IMG/VR virus record: IMGVR_UViG_3300048026_001351
Span: 1 to 33,912 of that record
Direction: 5' to 3' (one strand)
DNA: 33,912 bases
Source of the DNA: a virus
A program made the position numbers and the translations under genes. Within the stretch, counting starts at the first letter, position 1; each line of letters begins with the position of its first letter. Under the pieces are notes generated by a model. That model made no database searches. It was not told the DNA's origin and saw only the letters and a program-made list of their open reading frames with translations. Positions 1-6,010 of this stretch are shown here, piece by piece.

Positions 1-1
1 T

Positions 2-1348
2 ATTTTTTATTCAGACCATCATCTTTCCCATGCAGCATATTCTTATTATACATCACCATATGATAGAGCATCTGTTCTTTCAGTAGATGGTGTTGGGGAA
101 TGGGAAACAACAACCCTTTATTATGGTGAAGGAAATAAACTTTCAAAGATACAACAAATTAAATTCCCACATTCATTGGGAATGTTATATTCAACCTTTA
201 CTGCTTTCTTAGGATTCAAACCAAATGAAGGTGAGTATAAAGTAATGGGTTTAGCACCATATGGTGACCCAAAAAAGTTTCTTAATAAGTTTAGGAAACT
301 ATACACCCTCACAGATGATGGTGGTTTCGAATTAAATATGGAATACTTTACATTTGATTGGTCAGATACTCATATGTTTAATGAGAAGTTGGGAAAACTA
401 TTAGGAATCCCAAATAGATTACCTGAAGATAATCTAAACCAACCACATAAAGATTTAGCAGCAACACTACAACACGAATATGAATTTCTATTCTTTAGAT
501 TAGTAGATAGATTATTCGCAATTCGTTCATCTAACAACTTATGTTTAAGTGGAGGATGTGCTTACAATGGAACTGCTAATGGAAAGATATTGGAAAAAAC
601 AAACTTTAAGAATGTTTGGATTCCACCAGCTCCATCTGATGCTGGTTCTGCTATCGGTGCCGCACTTCATGTTTATTTTGAACAAGGAGGTACTCAACAA
701 GTAGATAACAAATCACCTTATCTTGGACCGCATTATACAAATGAAGATGTTGAATCTGTTTTAGAAGAAATGGAAATTGATATTTGGTTTGAAAAGAAAA
801 ACCATTCTGAAATAATGCCAATTATCTCAAAAGAAATTACAGAAGGAAATGTAGTAGGTTGGTTTGAAGGTAGAATGGAATTTGGTTCTCGTGCACTTGG
901 TAATCGTTCTATATTAGGAAACCCATGTGACCCACAGATGAAATCAAGAATGAATCGTGTAATTAAGAAACGAGAAGGGTTTAGACCATTTGCTCCTATT
1001 GTAAAGTTAGAAGAACAAACAAAGTACTTTTCTTATAAGAAAGATGTTCCTTACATGAATCAAGTAGTAAAGGTAAAAGAAGAACATAGAGAGAATCTTC
1101 CTGCAATTACTCATGTTGATGGTTCTGCAAGAATCCAATCTTTAACTCAGAGACAACATAAACGAATATATCAACTTCTAACACATCTTCATAAAGATAA
1201 TGGATATCCAATCGTTTTAAACACCTCTTTTAACTTAAAGGACCAAACTATGGTGTTAGACCCCAAAACTGCAATAGAAACCTTCCTAAACTGTGAAATG
1301 GATACTCTCGTAATTCACAACTATATTATTAAGAAAAAAATACTTTAA
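2..1348 (+). CDS. Carbamoyltransferase, NodU/CmcH family (5'-truncated by window edge)
   Basis: The enzyme is expected to move a carbamoyl group from carbamoyl phosphate onto a hydroxyl or similar acceptor through a carbamoyl-adenylate; the acceptor cannot be read here. The frame is open from base 2, so the true start lies upstream; 448 residues are visible against a usual 550-600. Visible residues 5-12 read DHHLSHAA, the metal-binding signature of the Kae1-like domain. The block SGGCAYNG follows around nt 550. The C-terminal domain shows EFGSRALGNRSI and EGFRPFAP (about nt 880-1000) and VLNTSFN (about nt 1215), all typical of the family. The TTG at 176 opens a shorter frame but would cut off the DHHLSHAA motif, so it is not the start. 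Such genes are known in marine phages, where roles in DNA, nucleotide or surface-sugar modification have been suggested. The family is certain; the substrate is not. Confidence 0.93.
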   Translation: MFYSDHHLSHAAYSYYTSPYDRASVLSVDGVGEWETTTLYYGEGNKLSKIQQIKFPHSLGMLYSTFTAFLGFKPNEGEYKVMGLAPYGDPKKFLNKFRKLYTLTDDGGFELNMEYFTFDWSDTHMFNEKLGKLLGIPNRLPEDNLNQPHKDLAATLQHEYEFLFFRLVDRLFAIRSSNNLCLSGGCAYNGTANGKILEKTNFKNVWIPPAPSDAGSAIGAALHVYFEQGGTQQVDNKSPYLGPHYTNEDVESVLEEMEIDIWFEKKNHSEIMPIISKEITEGNVVGWFEGRMEFGSRALGNRSILGNPCDPQMKSRMNRVIKKREGFRPFAPIVKLEEQTKYFSYKKDVPYMNQVVKVKEEHRENLPAITHVDGSARIQSLTQRQHKRIYQLLTHLHKDNGYPIVLNTSFNLKDQTMVLDPKTAIETFLNCEMDTLVIHNYIIKKKIL

Positions 1349-1349
1349 G

Positions 1350-1378
1350 TAACATTCTCTTAACATTTTCTTAACATT
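1350..1378 (+). promoter_or_regulatory. Three TAACATT direct repeats, 11-bp period (Pho-box-like operator)
   Basis: TAACATT occurs at 1350, 1361 and 1372, separated by CTCT and TTCT, so the period is exactly 11 bp, one helical turn. This is the geometry of sites bound by OmpR/PhoB-family response regulators. The TTAACA core with a 5-nt spacer resembles the PhoP box of Bacillus. A TATAGTTA (1381-1388) follows at once and could be the -10/-7 element. The start codon at 1409 lies 30 nt after the last repeat. The repeat pattern is seen directly; the regulator is inferred. Confidence 0.55.
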
Positions 1379-1408
1379 GATATAGTTATATTAAAGAGGA
1401 AGATGCTT

Positions 1409-1741
1409 ATGAAAACACAAAAACTATTTTATGTAAAGGTGGTACAGTTAGTGTTAATTTTTTTCTTAGCACTATTTACTACCAAGATGTACTCCCAAAC
1501 TGAGGGGGAAATCAAACGATACAAAGACGATATTCAGATGGGTCATTTCATTATGAAAGATGGTGAGTGGCTAAGACATGGTTTATGGAAAAGTAAATTT
1601 GCAAAAGCTGAATACGAAAACAATCAATTAGTTTGGTTACAACCAAACGGTGATAGAAAATATTACTATGAAGAGATTAGAGCACGAGTAATTGTTGCTC
1701 AAATGGATTCTAATCCAAAGAAAAAATTAGTAATAAACTAA
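1409..1741 (+). CDS. Small exported protein with N-terminal signal peptide, function unknown
   Basis: This 110-residue protein begins with a typical signal peptide: MKTQK, a hydrophobic core at residues 11-24 (VVQLVLIFFLALFT), then KMYSQ, with likely cleavage before Gln30. A Q directly after the cleavage site is common in exported flavobacterial proteins. The mature part (about 80 residues) is charged, has aromatic patches such as GEWLRHGLW and RKYYYEE, no cysteine and no further membrane segment. I do not recognise the family. An ATG at 1403 is in frame, but AGAGGAAG (1395-1402) sits at a proper distance only from the ATG at 1409. The gene is isolated between its own repeat-bearing upstream region and its own terminator, so it looks like independently expressed cargo. 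A periplasmic or surface role such as superinfection exclusion or host-envelope modification is possible but unproven. Confidence 0.8.
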   Translation: MKTQKLFYVKVVQLVLIFFLALFTTKMYSQTEGEIKRYKDDIQMGHFIMKDGEWLRHGLWKSKFAKAEYENNQLVWLQPNGDRKYYYEEIRARVIVAQMDSNPKKKLVIN

Positions 1742-1746
1742 ACAAG

Positions 1747-1771
1747 AACCCACCACTCGGTGGGTTTTTTT
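1747..1771 (+). terminator. Intrinsic terminator
   Basis: An 8-bp perfect stem AACCCACC/GGTGGGTT with an ACTC loop is followed by a run of T. It starts 6 nt after the stop codon of the exported-protein gene and closes that unit. Confidence 0.93.
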
Positions 1772-1920
1772 ATATATATTTCTTTATTATATACCCCCAA
1801 TTAACGATTCCATATATATTGGATACTTTTATTATCATATTCTTATAGTTATTCCTCGGACAGTCCTACGTTTTGTAATATGGAAAAGTTATTTTCTTAA
1901 TTAAAGCAAAGGAGAACTAT
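1772..1920 (+). promoter_or_regulatory. Intergenic leader upstream of the two-helix membrane protein
   Basis: This stretch holds no gene. Coming after a terminator, it must carry the promoter for the gene at 1921, but I cannot fix one. TATAGTTA at 1844-1851 repeats the octamer at 1381-1388. A GC-rich island contains the palindrome GGACAGTCC (1858-1866), followed by TACGTTTT, one base off the Bacteroidota -7 consensus TAnnTTTG but with no matching -33 box. AAAGGAGA just before the ATG is a strong ribosome binding site. Confidence 0.35.
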
Positions 1921-2154
1921 ATGGAATTTCTAAATAAGATTGGCGATTGGGCCAAATCATTAACAGAAATTGGTATAAGTATCATCGCTCTTGGAGTAGT
2001 ACTTGAAGTATTATTCAAAGGAATGCAGATACCTTTTTGGCCAGAAAACTCAGTAGTGGAAAACATTATGGGTATTTTGGGTGGATTGAGTAGTGAAGGT
2101 TTACTTGGATTAGTAGGTGCCTTTATTCTATACCACATCCTTAAAAAGAAATAA
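1921..2154 (+). CDS. Small two-helix membrane protein (holin-like candidate)
   Basis: This 77-residue protein has two hydrophobic segments, at about residues 17-32 (IGISIIALGVVLEVLF) and 58-73 (EGLLGLVGAFILYHIL), joined by a loop with the tryptophan-proline stretch PFWPENS, and it ends in the basic tail LKKK. The amphipathic N-terminus MEFLNKIGDWAKSL could lie along the membrane. Two membrane passes, small size and a lysine-rich end fit a class II holin, but nothing in the sequence proves it and no endolysin is in the window. The start has a strong AAAGGAGA site at a good distance. The gene is monocistronic and flanked by terminators at 1747 and 2178. It could equally be a membrane-associated exclusion or accessory protein. 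Confidence 0.8.
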   Translation: MEFLNKIGDWAKSLTEIGISIIALGVVLEVLFKGMQIPFWPENSVVENIMGILGGLSSEGLLGLVGAFILYHILKKK

Positions 2155-2177
2155 GGATTAATTGAAATCAATTGATT

Positions 2178-2205
2178 AAAAACCTCTCTTCGGAGAGGTT
2201 TTTTT
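2178..2205 (+). terminator. Intrinsic terminator with TTCG tetraloop
   Basis: AACCTCTC (2181-2188), a TTCG loop (2189-2192) and GAGAGGTT (2193-2200) form a perfect 8-bp stem, flanked by an A-run and a T-run that can extend it. It closes the two-helix membrane-protein unit and separates it from the baseplate block. Confidence 0.95.
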
Positions 2206-2212
2206 ATTTACT

Positions 2213-2221
2213 ATATTTATA
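2213..2221 (+). promoter_or_regulatory. ATATTTATA motif, candidate phage late promoter
   Basis: The 9-mer ATATTTATA lies 22 nt before the ATG at 2244, at the head of the baseplate block and just after a terminator. Seven more copies sit before other transcription units. Confidence 0.6.
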
Positions 2222-2243
2222 TACAACATAATGTGGAAAAATT

Positions 2244-2660
2244 ATGAGTACAGATTTTGAATTATTTCCAGGTAAGAATCTAAGTGGATTGTTTAAAGAT
2301 ATCTATGAAAATCAAGTAAACAAGAAACAAAGAATATCTGAACTGATTGCTGAAATGAAAAAGGTAATCAGACATGCAGGTGATATGGCAGTTATTGGAC
2401 CAATCATAAAAGATTTAGTTGATACATCAGTTAAGAATGATGATTCACTAATTAAGATGGCTGCAATCGCACAAAGAATTATTGGTGCCCAACATAAAGC
2501 CGAAGGTGATACTGGCTTTCTTTCTGATGATGAAAAAGAACAATTACTTTCTCAGTTAGAAGAAACCGCAAAAGAAGTTGTTGATGAGCAAGACTTGAAG
2601 GTTGATGAACTTACAAATGAGATAGAAGAACTCAAACAAAAAGTAGATAACGATGGCTAA
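2244..2660 (+). CDS. Conserved small structural-module protein, function unknown
   Basis: This 138-residue protein is acidic and mostly helical. The central part (HAGDMAVIGPIIKDLVD, about residues 49-65, followed by a conserved-looking IKMAAIAQRI) resembles a small protein I recall from baseplate regions of marine T4-like phages; this is memory, not a search. The last 45 residues (SDDEKEQLLSQLEE to the C-terminus) form a likely coiled coil. It is the first gene of the block that leads through gp25 and gp6. There is no Shine-Dalgarno before its ATG. Its end overlaps the start of the next gene by 8 nt, which suggests translational coupling. A role in baseplate or tail assembly is inferred from position. 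Confidence 0.8.
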   Translation: MSTDFELFPGKNLSGLFKDIYENQVNKKQRISELIAEMKKVIRHAGDMAVIGPIIKDLVDTSVKNDDSLIKMAAIAQRIIGAQHKAEGDTGFLSDDEKEQLLSQLEETAKEVVDEQDLKVDELTNEIEELKQKVDNDG

Positions 2661-3936
2661 AAGATTACAACAATCATATAAATCTGCACAAACTAATAAA
2701 ATAGCAATCAGAGAAACTCCAGAAACAGGAATAGTTACTGAAGTTATATTAGATGATACTCACAAAATAATTCGTTCTAAGGAAGATAGTACTGAGAGTA
2801 TTTATACTGAAAAGGAAACTGGTATAGTGGGTTCAGCTGTTATCAGACCTATAAAAGATAAAACTTCGGCTGAGAGTTCGCTATTCACATACCAACCCTT
2901 AAATTCATCTTTATTAGAATTACCAATTATAGGTGAAACCGTAGAATTATATAAAATAGGTTCTGTAAGATATTATAGAAGAATATCTTCAAACAATATC
3001 AGTAGTGGTAATGCAGCAATTAATAAAAATAAAACCACATATAAACAAACTCAAAAATCAGCTGGTGGTGGTGATTATTCAACTGTATCAAAAACAAGTA
3101 CTTCAAACTCATCAAAATCTGATGATAGAAGTACTAAGTATGGTGAATATTTTGAAGAGCAACAAGTTAACAAGTTAAAATTATATGAAGGAGATTCTAT
3201 TCTTCAATCGAGATTTGGACAATCTATACGATTTAGTGGATATAATAATTCAGAATCTACATTTTCTCCAACTACAATAATTAGAAACAGACAAAACGAT
3301 GAATCTGTTAGTAAGTTAAAAAGTGGTGATATCACAGAAGAAGATGTAAACAAAGATGGTTCTATTATTGCACTTACATCTCAAGATTACAAAATACCAT
3401 TCCAACCAGGTCTTGTAGATGATGGTGGTTCTTCTAACTTTGAAACTACTCCCATAAAGTTTGAGTTACCAGAAGAATATGTAGGACAAGACCAAATACT
3501 AATTAATTCAGAAAGAATTATTCTTTCATCTAAAGCATCTGAAATGATGTTCTTTTCAAAAGGAGATTATGGATTCATATCTGATGGTAAGTTCACAATT
3601 GATAATGGAAACAAAGGTGCTGAATTAGATTTTGGTGATGATATTATCATTACATCTAACAGAAATAATAGCAACTTTATTGTAACAACTGGTACTGGTC
3701 AAATAAGATTAAATACCGAAGATAATGGTAATAGTGGTGGTTCGGGACAAAAGGAACCATTAGCAAGAGGACAAACTTTAGTAGATATATTAGATGCACT
3801 GATTACTGCAGTTTCAAATCAAATTTACGCAACTCCTGCAGGACCTACCGCTAAAGGACCTTTAAACTTACCTGAGTTCGAACAAATTAGAGCAAGGTTA
3901 GACCAAATAAAATCTACATTAAACTTTACGGAGTAA
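2653..3936 (+). CDS. Putative baseplate hub/spike protein with OB-fold-like N-terminus
   Basis: This 427-residue protein is probably part of the central baseplate hub. Residues about 70-110 (NSSLLELPIIGETVELYKIG, then RYYRRI) look like the OB-fold of phage hub and spike proteins, where an incoming strand pair ends in a tyrosine-rich edge. A Ser/Thr/Asn-rich linker follows (about 115-165). Residues about 275-345 (NSERIILSSKASEMMFFSKG onward) consist of short alternating strands like those before or within the triple beta-helix of gp5-type spikes. The C-terminus (LARGQTLVDILDALITAV) is helical and is a pattern common to hub-associated phage proteins. No lysozyme catalytic domain is visible, unlike T4 gp5. 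The start overlaps the previous gene by 8 nt. The assignment rests on fold-like patterns and gene order, so the exact T4 counterpart is uncertain. Confidence 0.65.
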   Translation: MAKRLQQSYKSAQTNKIAIRETPETGIVTEVILDDTHKIIRSKEDSTESIYTEKETGIVGSAVIRPIKDKTSAESSLFTYQPLNSSLLELPIIGETVELYKIGSVRYYRRISSNNISSGNAAINKNKTTYKQTQKSAGGGDYSTVSKTSTSNSSKSDDRSTKYGEYFEEQQVNKLKLYEGDSILQSRFGQSIRFSGYNNSESTFSPTTIIRNRQNDESVSKLKSGDITEEDVNKDGSIIALTSQDYKIPFQPGLVDDGGSSNFETTPIKFELPEEYVGQDQILINSERIILSSKASEMMFFSKGDYGFISDGKFTIDNGNKGAELDFGDDIIITSNRNNSNFIVTTGTGQIRLNTEDNGNSGGSGQKEPLARGQTLVDILDALITAVSNQIYATPAGPTAKGPLNLPEFEQIRARLDQIKSTLNFTE

Positions 3937-3940
3937 AATT

Positions 3941-4924
3941 ATGTCTTGGAAATTGTTCAAAGTAAATATGCTACTCTATATGAACAATCCTCTTGGAGTT
4001 GCTGCATATCCTCAGTACGCCGCTAAATTGGCCATGGAGTATGATATGTGTATGAGAAGAGGTGGTCAGCTCATAAACAAAAATCCAGTTGCTACCGCAC
4101 TGGTTCCATTATTTGTTACTATGATGAATGTAGCACATACAACTGCACTTACAAAAGGAACGCCTGGTAAACATGCTTTTTTAAAAGATGTTGGTAATGC
4201 AGTAAAAGGATATTGGACTGGAGCAACATTACTCCCCTTCCCCACTCCATTAATACCAGCACCGGGTTCAGTACAAAATATAATTGCAAATTCAGTTATG
4301 GTAACTTCGCCTGGCACATGGCCAAATGTACCATTTGAAATTCCAACTGATTCTTGTTTAACATTTTTAGATATGATGGTTCTGTTTATGCAAATACATC
4401 TTTTATCATTAAAAGGAATGTATATGACAACATCGTTATACCCTTCAGCCCCATCTCCAATTCCAGGTCCTGGTGTTGTACAATGGACGGGGTATTCAAT
4501 ACCAAACATTCCATTTCCGTCTTTAAAGTTGGGTGGAGGAACTGCACCAAATGGACAATCTGCAGCTAATTTTGGAAAAGATGGAAATTTTGGAAATTTA
4601 AATGGTTCAACATTTGGTGGTAATAATGTACCATTTAATCCAGGACAACAAGGAGGTGGTTCCGAGGATTTAGATAATCAACTTAGAGCAAGATTATCAA
4701 GTGGGGGTACGTTGGAATCAAATTTAGATGATATACTTAGAGCAGAAACACAAAAAGATAGTTTAGGTAGAGAAAGGTTTTTTACAGAAGCTGATTTGAT
4801 GGTTGCTGATTTAATAGATAAAGCAAAAGATGATAGAAATTCTAAAGAATTACAAAAATCTTTATCTCAAATTAGACAAGAGCTTGAGGAAGAAAGAAGA
4901 AAGTGTTGTACGGACTGTGATTAA
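3941..4924 (+). CDS. Conserved phage structural protein, function unknown
   Basis: The 327-residue protein begins MSWKLFKVNMLLYMNNPLG. The first 190 residues are rich in hydrophobic and proline residues (for example FPTPLIPAPG and YPSAPSPIPGPG). I recall similar N-terminal domains from T4-like marine phages, always annotated as structural or hypothetical. A Gly/Asn-rich linker (about residues 195-235) leads to a charged helical tail ending in a cysteine cluster, CCTDCD (322-327). GGAG at 3930-3933, inside the end of the previous gene, serves as ribosome binding site. Gene order between the hub-like gene and gp25 points to a baseplate or tail role. No enzymatic motif is seen. Confidence 0.75.
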   Translation: MSWKLFKVNMLLYMNNPLGVAAYPQYAAKLAMEYDMCMRRGGQLINKNPVATALVPLFVTMMNVAHTTALTKGTPGKHAFLKDVGNAVKGYWTGATLLPFPTPLIPAPGSVQNIIANSVMVTSPGTWPNVPFEIPTDSCLTFLDMMVLFMQIHLLSLKGMYMTTSLYPSAPSPIPGPGVVQWTGYSIPNIPFPSLKLGGGTAPNGQSAANFGKDGNFGNLNGSTFGGNNVPFNPGQQGGGSEDLDNQLRARLSSGGTLESNLDDILRAETQKDSLGRERFFTEADLMVADLIDKAKDDRNSKELQKSLSQIRQELEEERRKCCTDCD

Positions 4925-4946
4925 AAACTATAAAACGAACAAAGAT

Positions 4947-4955
4947 ATATTTATA
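4947..4955 (+). promoter_or_regulatory. ATATTTATA motif, candidate phage late promoter
   Basis: ATATTTATA lies 25 nt before the ATG at 4981 in a 56-nt gap between structural genes. The downstream gene has no Shine-Dalgarno sequence. Confidence 0.6.
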
Positions 4956-4980
4956 TTAAGATAAAAACAATTTTTCAAAA

Positions 4981-5565
4981 ATGGATAATAAAAAACTTAT
5001 TAAGGTAATAAAGGCATTAGTGGAGGTTGAGGTATCTAAGAAACATGAGAAGTTTCTTAAGGACCAATTTCCAGCAATACTTGATGAAGCCGTTAAAGGT
5101 AAAATAAAAACTTTGAAAAAAACTACAACAAAAAAAGTAGTTAGTGAAGAAGTAGACCCTTTTGAAATGGCAAATCAAGTATTACAAAACGAACGAGAAG
5201 AACAACCAAAAAGACAATTGAGTAAAAACGCTGCAATTAATGAGGTTCTTAATAATACACAACCATTCTCTAAAGAACAAAGAAGTGGAGGAACACAAGT
5301 TAAATCTGTGTTAGATTCATTTCAGAAACCACAAGTGAATGAAAGTATGGATAAAACAATTACATTTGATTCAACTAACGTTGCAATGGGAGGAGGTGTA
5401 CCACCGAACTTGCAACATTCAATGGCAGCACAGATGGGATATGGAGATGTATCAGCAGCTGCTGGAGTGAAGCAAGGTGGATTGGGTGTACAGACTGGGT
5501 TAGCTGGTTTGGATAGAATATTAAACAGAGATAACTCTGCGTTAGTTAAAAAGTTTAAAAAGTAA
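4981..5565 (+). CDS. Lysine-rich protein upstream of gp25, function unknown
   Basis: This 194-residue protein has a helical, strongly charged N-terminus (residues 1-65, many K and E, with a KTLKKTTTKKVV stretch at about 41-52), then a low-complexity polar middle, then a Gly/Ala-rich C-terminal part (about 135-180). It has no membrane segment, cysteine pair or catalytic motif that I can see. It lies 10 nt upstream of gp25 behind its own ATATTTATA motif, so it is probably expressed late with the baseplate genes. Small scaffold- or chaperone-like proteins occur at this place in T4-like genomes (for example gp51 near gp25), but similarity to gp51 cannot be shown by eye. Confidence 0.75.
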   Translation: MDNKKLIKVIKALVEVEVSKKHEKFLKDQFPAILDEAVKGKIKTLKKTTTKKVVSEEVDPFEMANQVLQNEREEQPKRQLSKNAAINEVLNNTQPFSKEQRSGGTQVKSVLDSFQKPQVNESMDKTITFDSTNVAMGGGVPPNLQHSMAAQMGYGDVSAAAGVKQGGLGVQTGLAGLDRILNRDNSALVKKFKK

Positions 5566-5575
5566 GGAGTAAGTA

Positions 5576-6004
5576 GTGGCATATGTTATAGGTAAAAAGA
5601 TTGTAAAAGATACTGAATCAGAGTTTGATAGTCATGCTTATGGATTTCAGTTTCCTACAAACGGTGGTACTTTATTTAAACCAACCTATACCTCATATGA
5701 AGCTGCAAAATCTAATTTAAGAAATCTTCTTCTTACAGCAAAAGGAGAGCGAGTAATGCAACCAGAATTTGGTACAGGATTACACGAATTATTATTTGAA
5801 CAAATGGGAGATGATTTTGAGGGTAGATTAGTAGATACAATAACTGAAAGTGTAAACTTTTGGTTACCTTATATAAACATAGATGAGATAAATGTTGAAT
5901 TAACAGATGAAATGAAAGATAGAAATCAAGTTGGAATGAATATAAAATTTTCAATTGGTGATAATATCGAAACCGATAATGTAACATTTACTTTGCAGGG
6001 ATAA
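5576..6004 (+). CDS. gp25: Baseplate wedge protein, gp25-like (GPW/gp25 family)
   Basis: The protein (142 residues) is a wedge component that touches the tail sheath and helps trigger its contraction. The family pattern is clear: the segment SYEAAKSNLRNLLLTAKGER (about residues 42-61) leads to MQPEFGTGLHELLFEQ (about 63-78), the core of the gp25/GPW domain, and to the FWLPYINIDEINVEL strand pair that follows in this family. Length agrees with T4 gp25 (132 residues). The start is GTG at 5576, supported by AAGGAG at a normal spacing. It is followed 6 nt later by gp6, as in many contractile-tail gene clusters. Confidence 0.93.
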   Translation: MAYVIGKKIVKDTESEFDSHAYGFQFPTNGGTLFKPTYTSYEAAKSNLRNLLLTAKGERVMQPEFGTGLHELLFEQMGDDFEGRLVDTITESVNFWLPYINIDEINVELTDEMKDRNQVGMNIKFSIGDNIETDNVTFTLQG

Positions 6005-6010
6005 TAAATT

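Noticed and set aside
176-1348. TTG at 176 as the start of the carbamoyltransferase
   Set aside because: The same frame is open back to base 2 and contains the DHHLSHAA metal-binding motif, so the gene is cut by the window edge and starts further upstream.
1867-1875. TACGTTTTG as a Bacteroidota -7 box for the gene at 1921
   Set aside because: It has one mismatch to TAnnTTTG and no TTTG at the required -33 distance, so it is noted only within the leader entry.
4066-4509. 147-codon open frame on the minus strand inside the structural gene at 3941
   Set aside because: It is fully antisense to a gene with a good start and family-like N-terminus, has no ribosome binding site or promoter, and its protein looks like a random translation.
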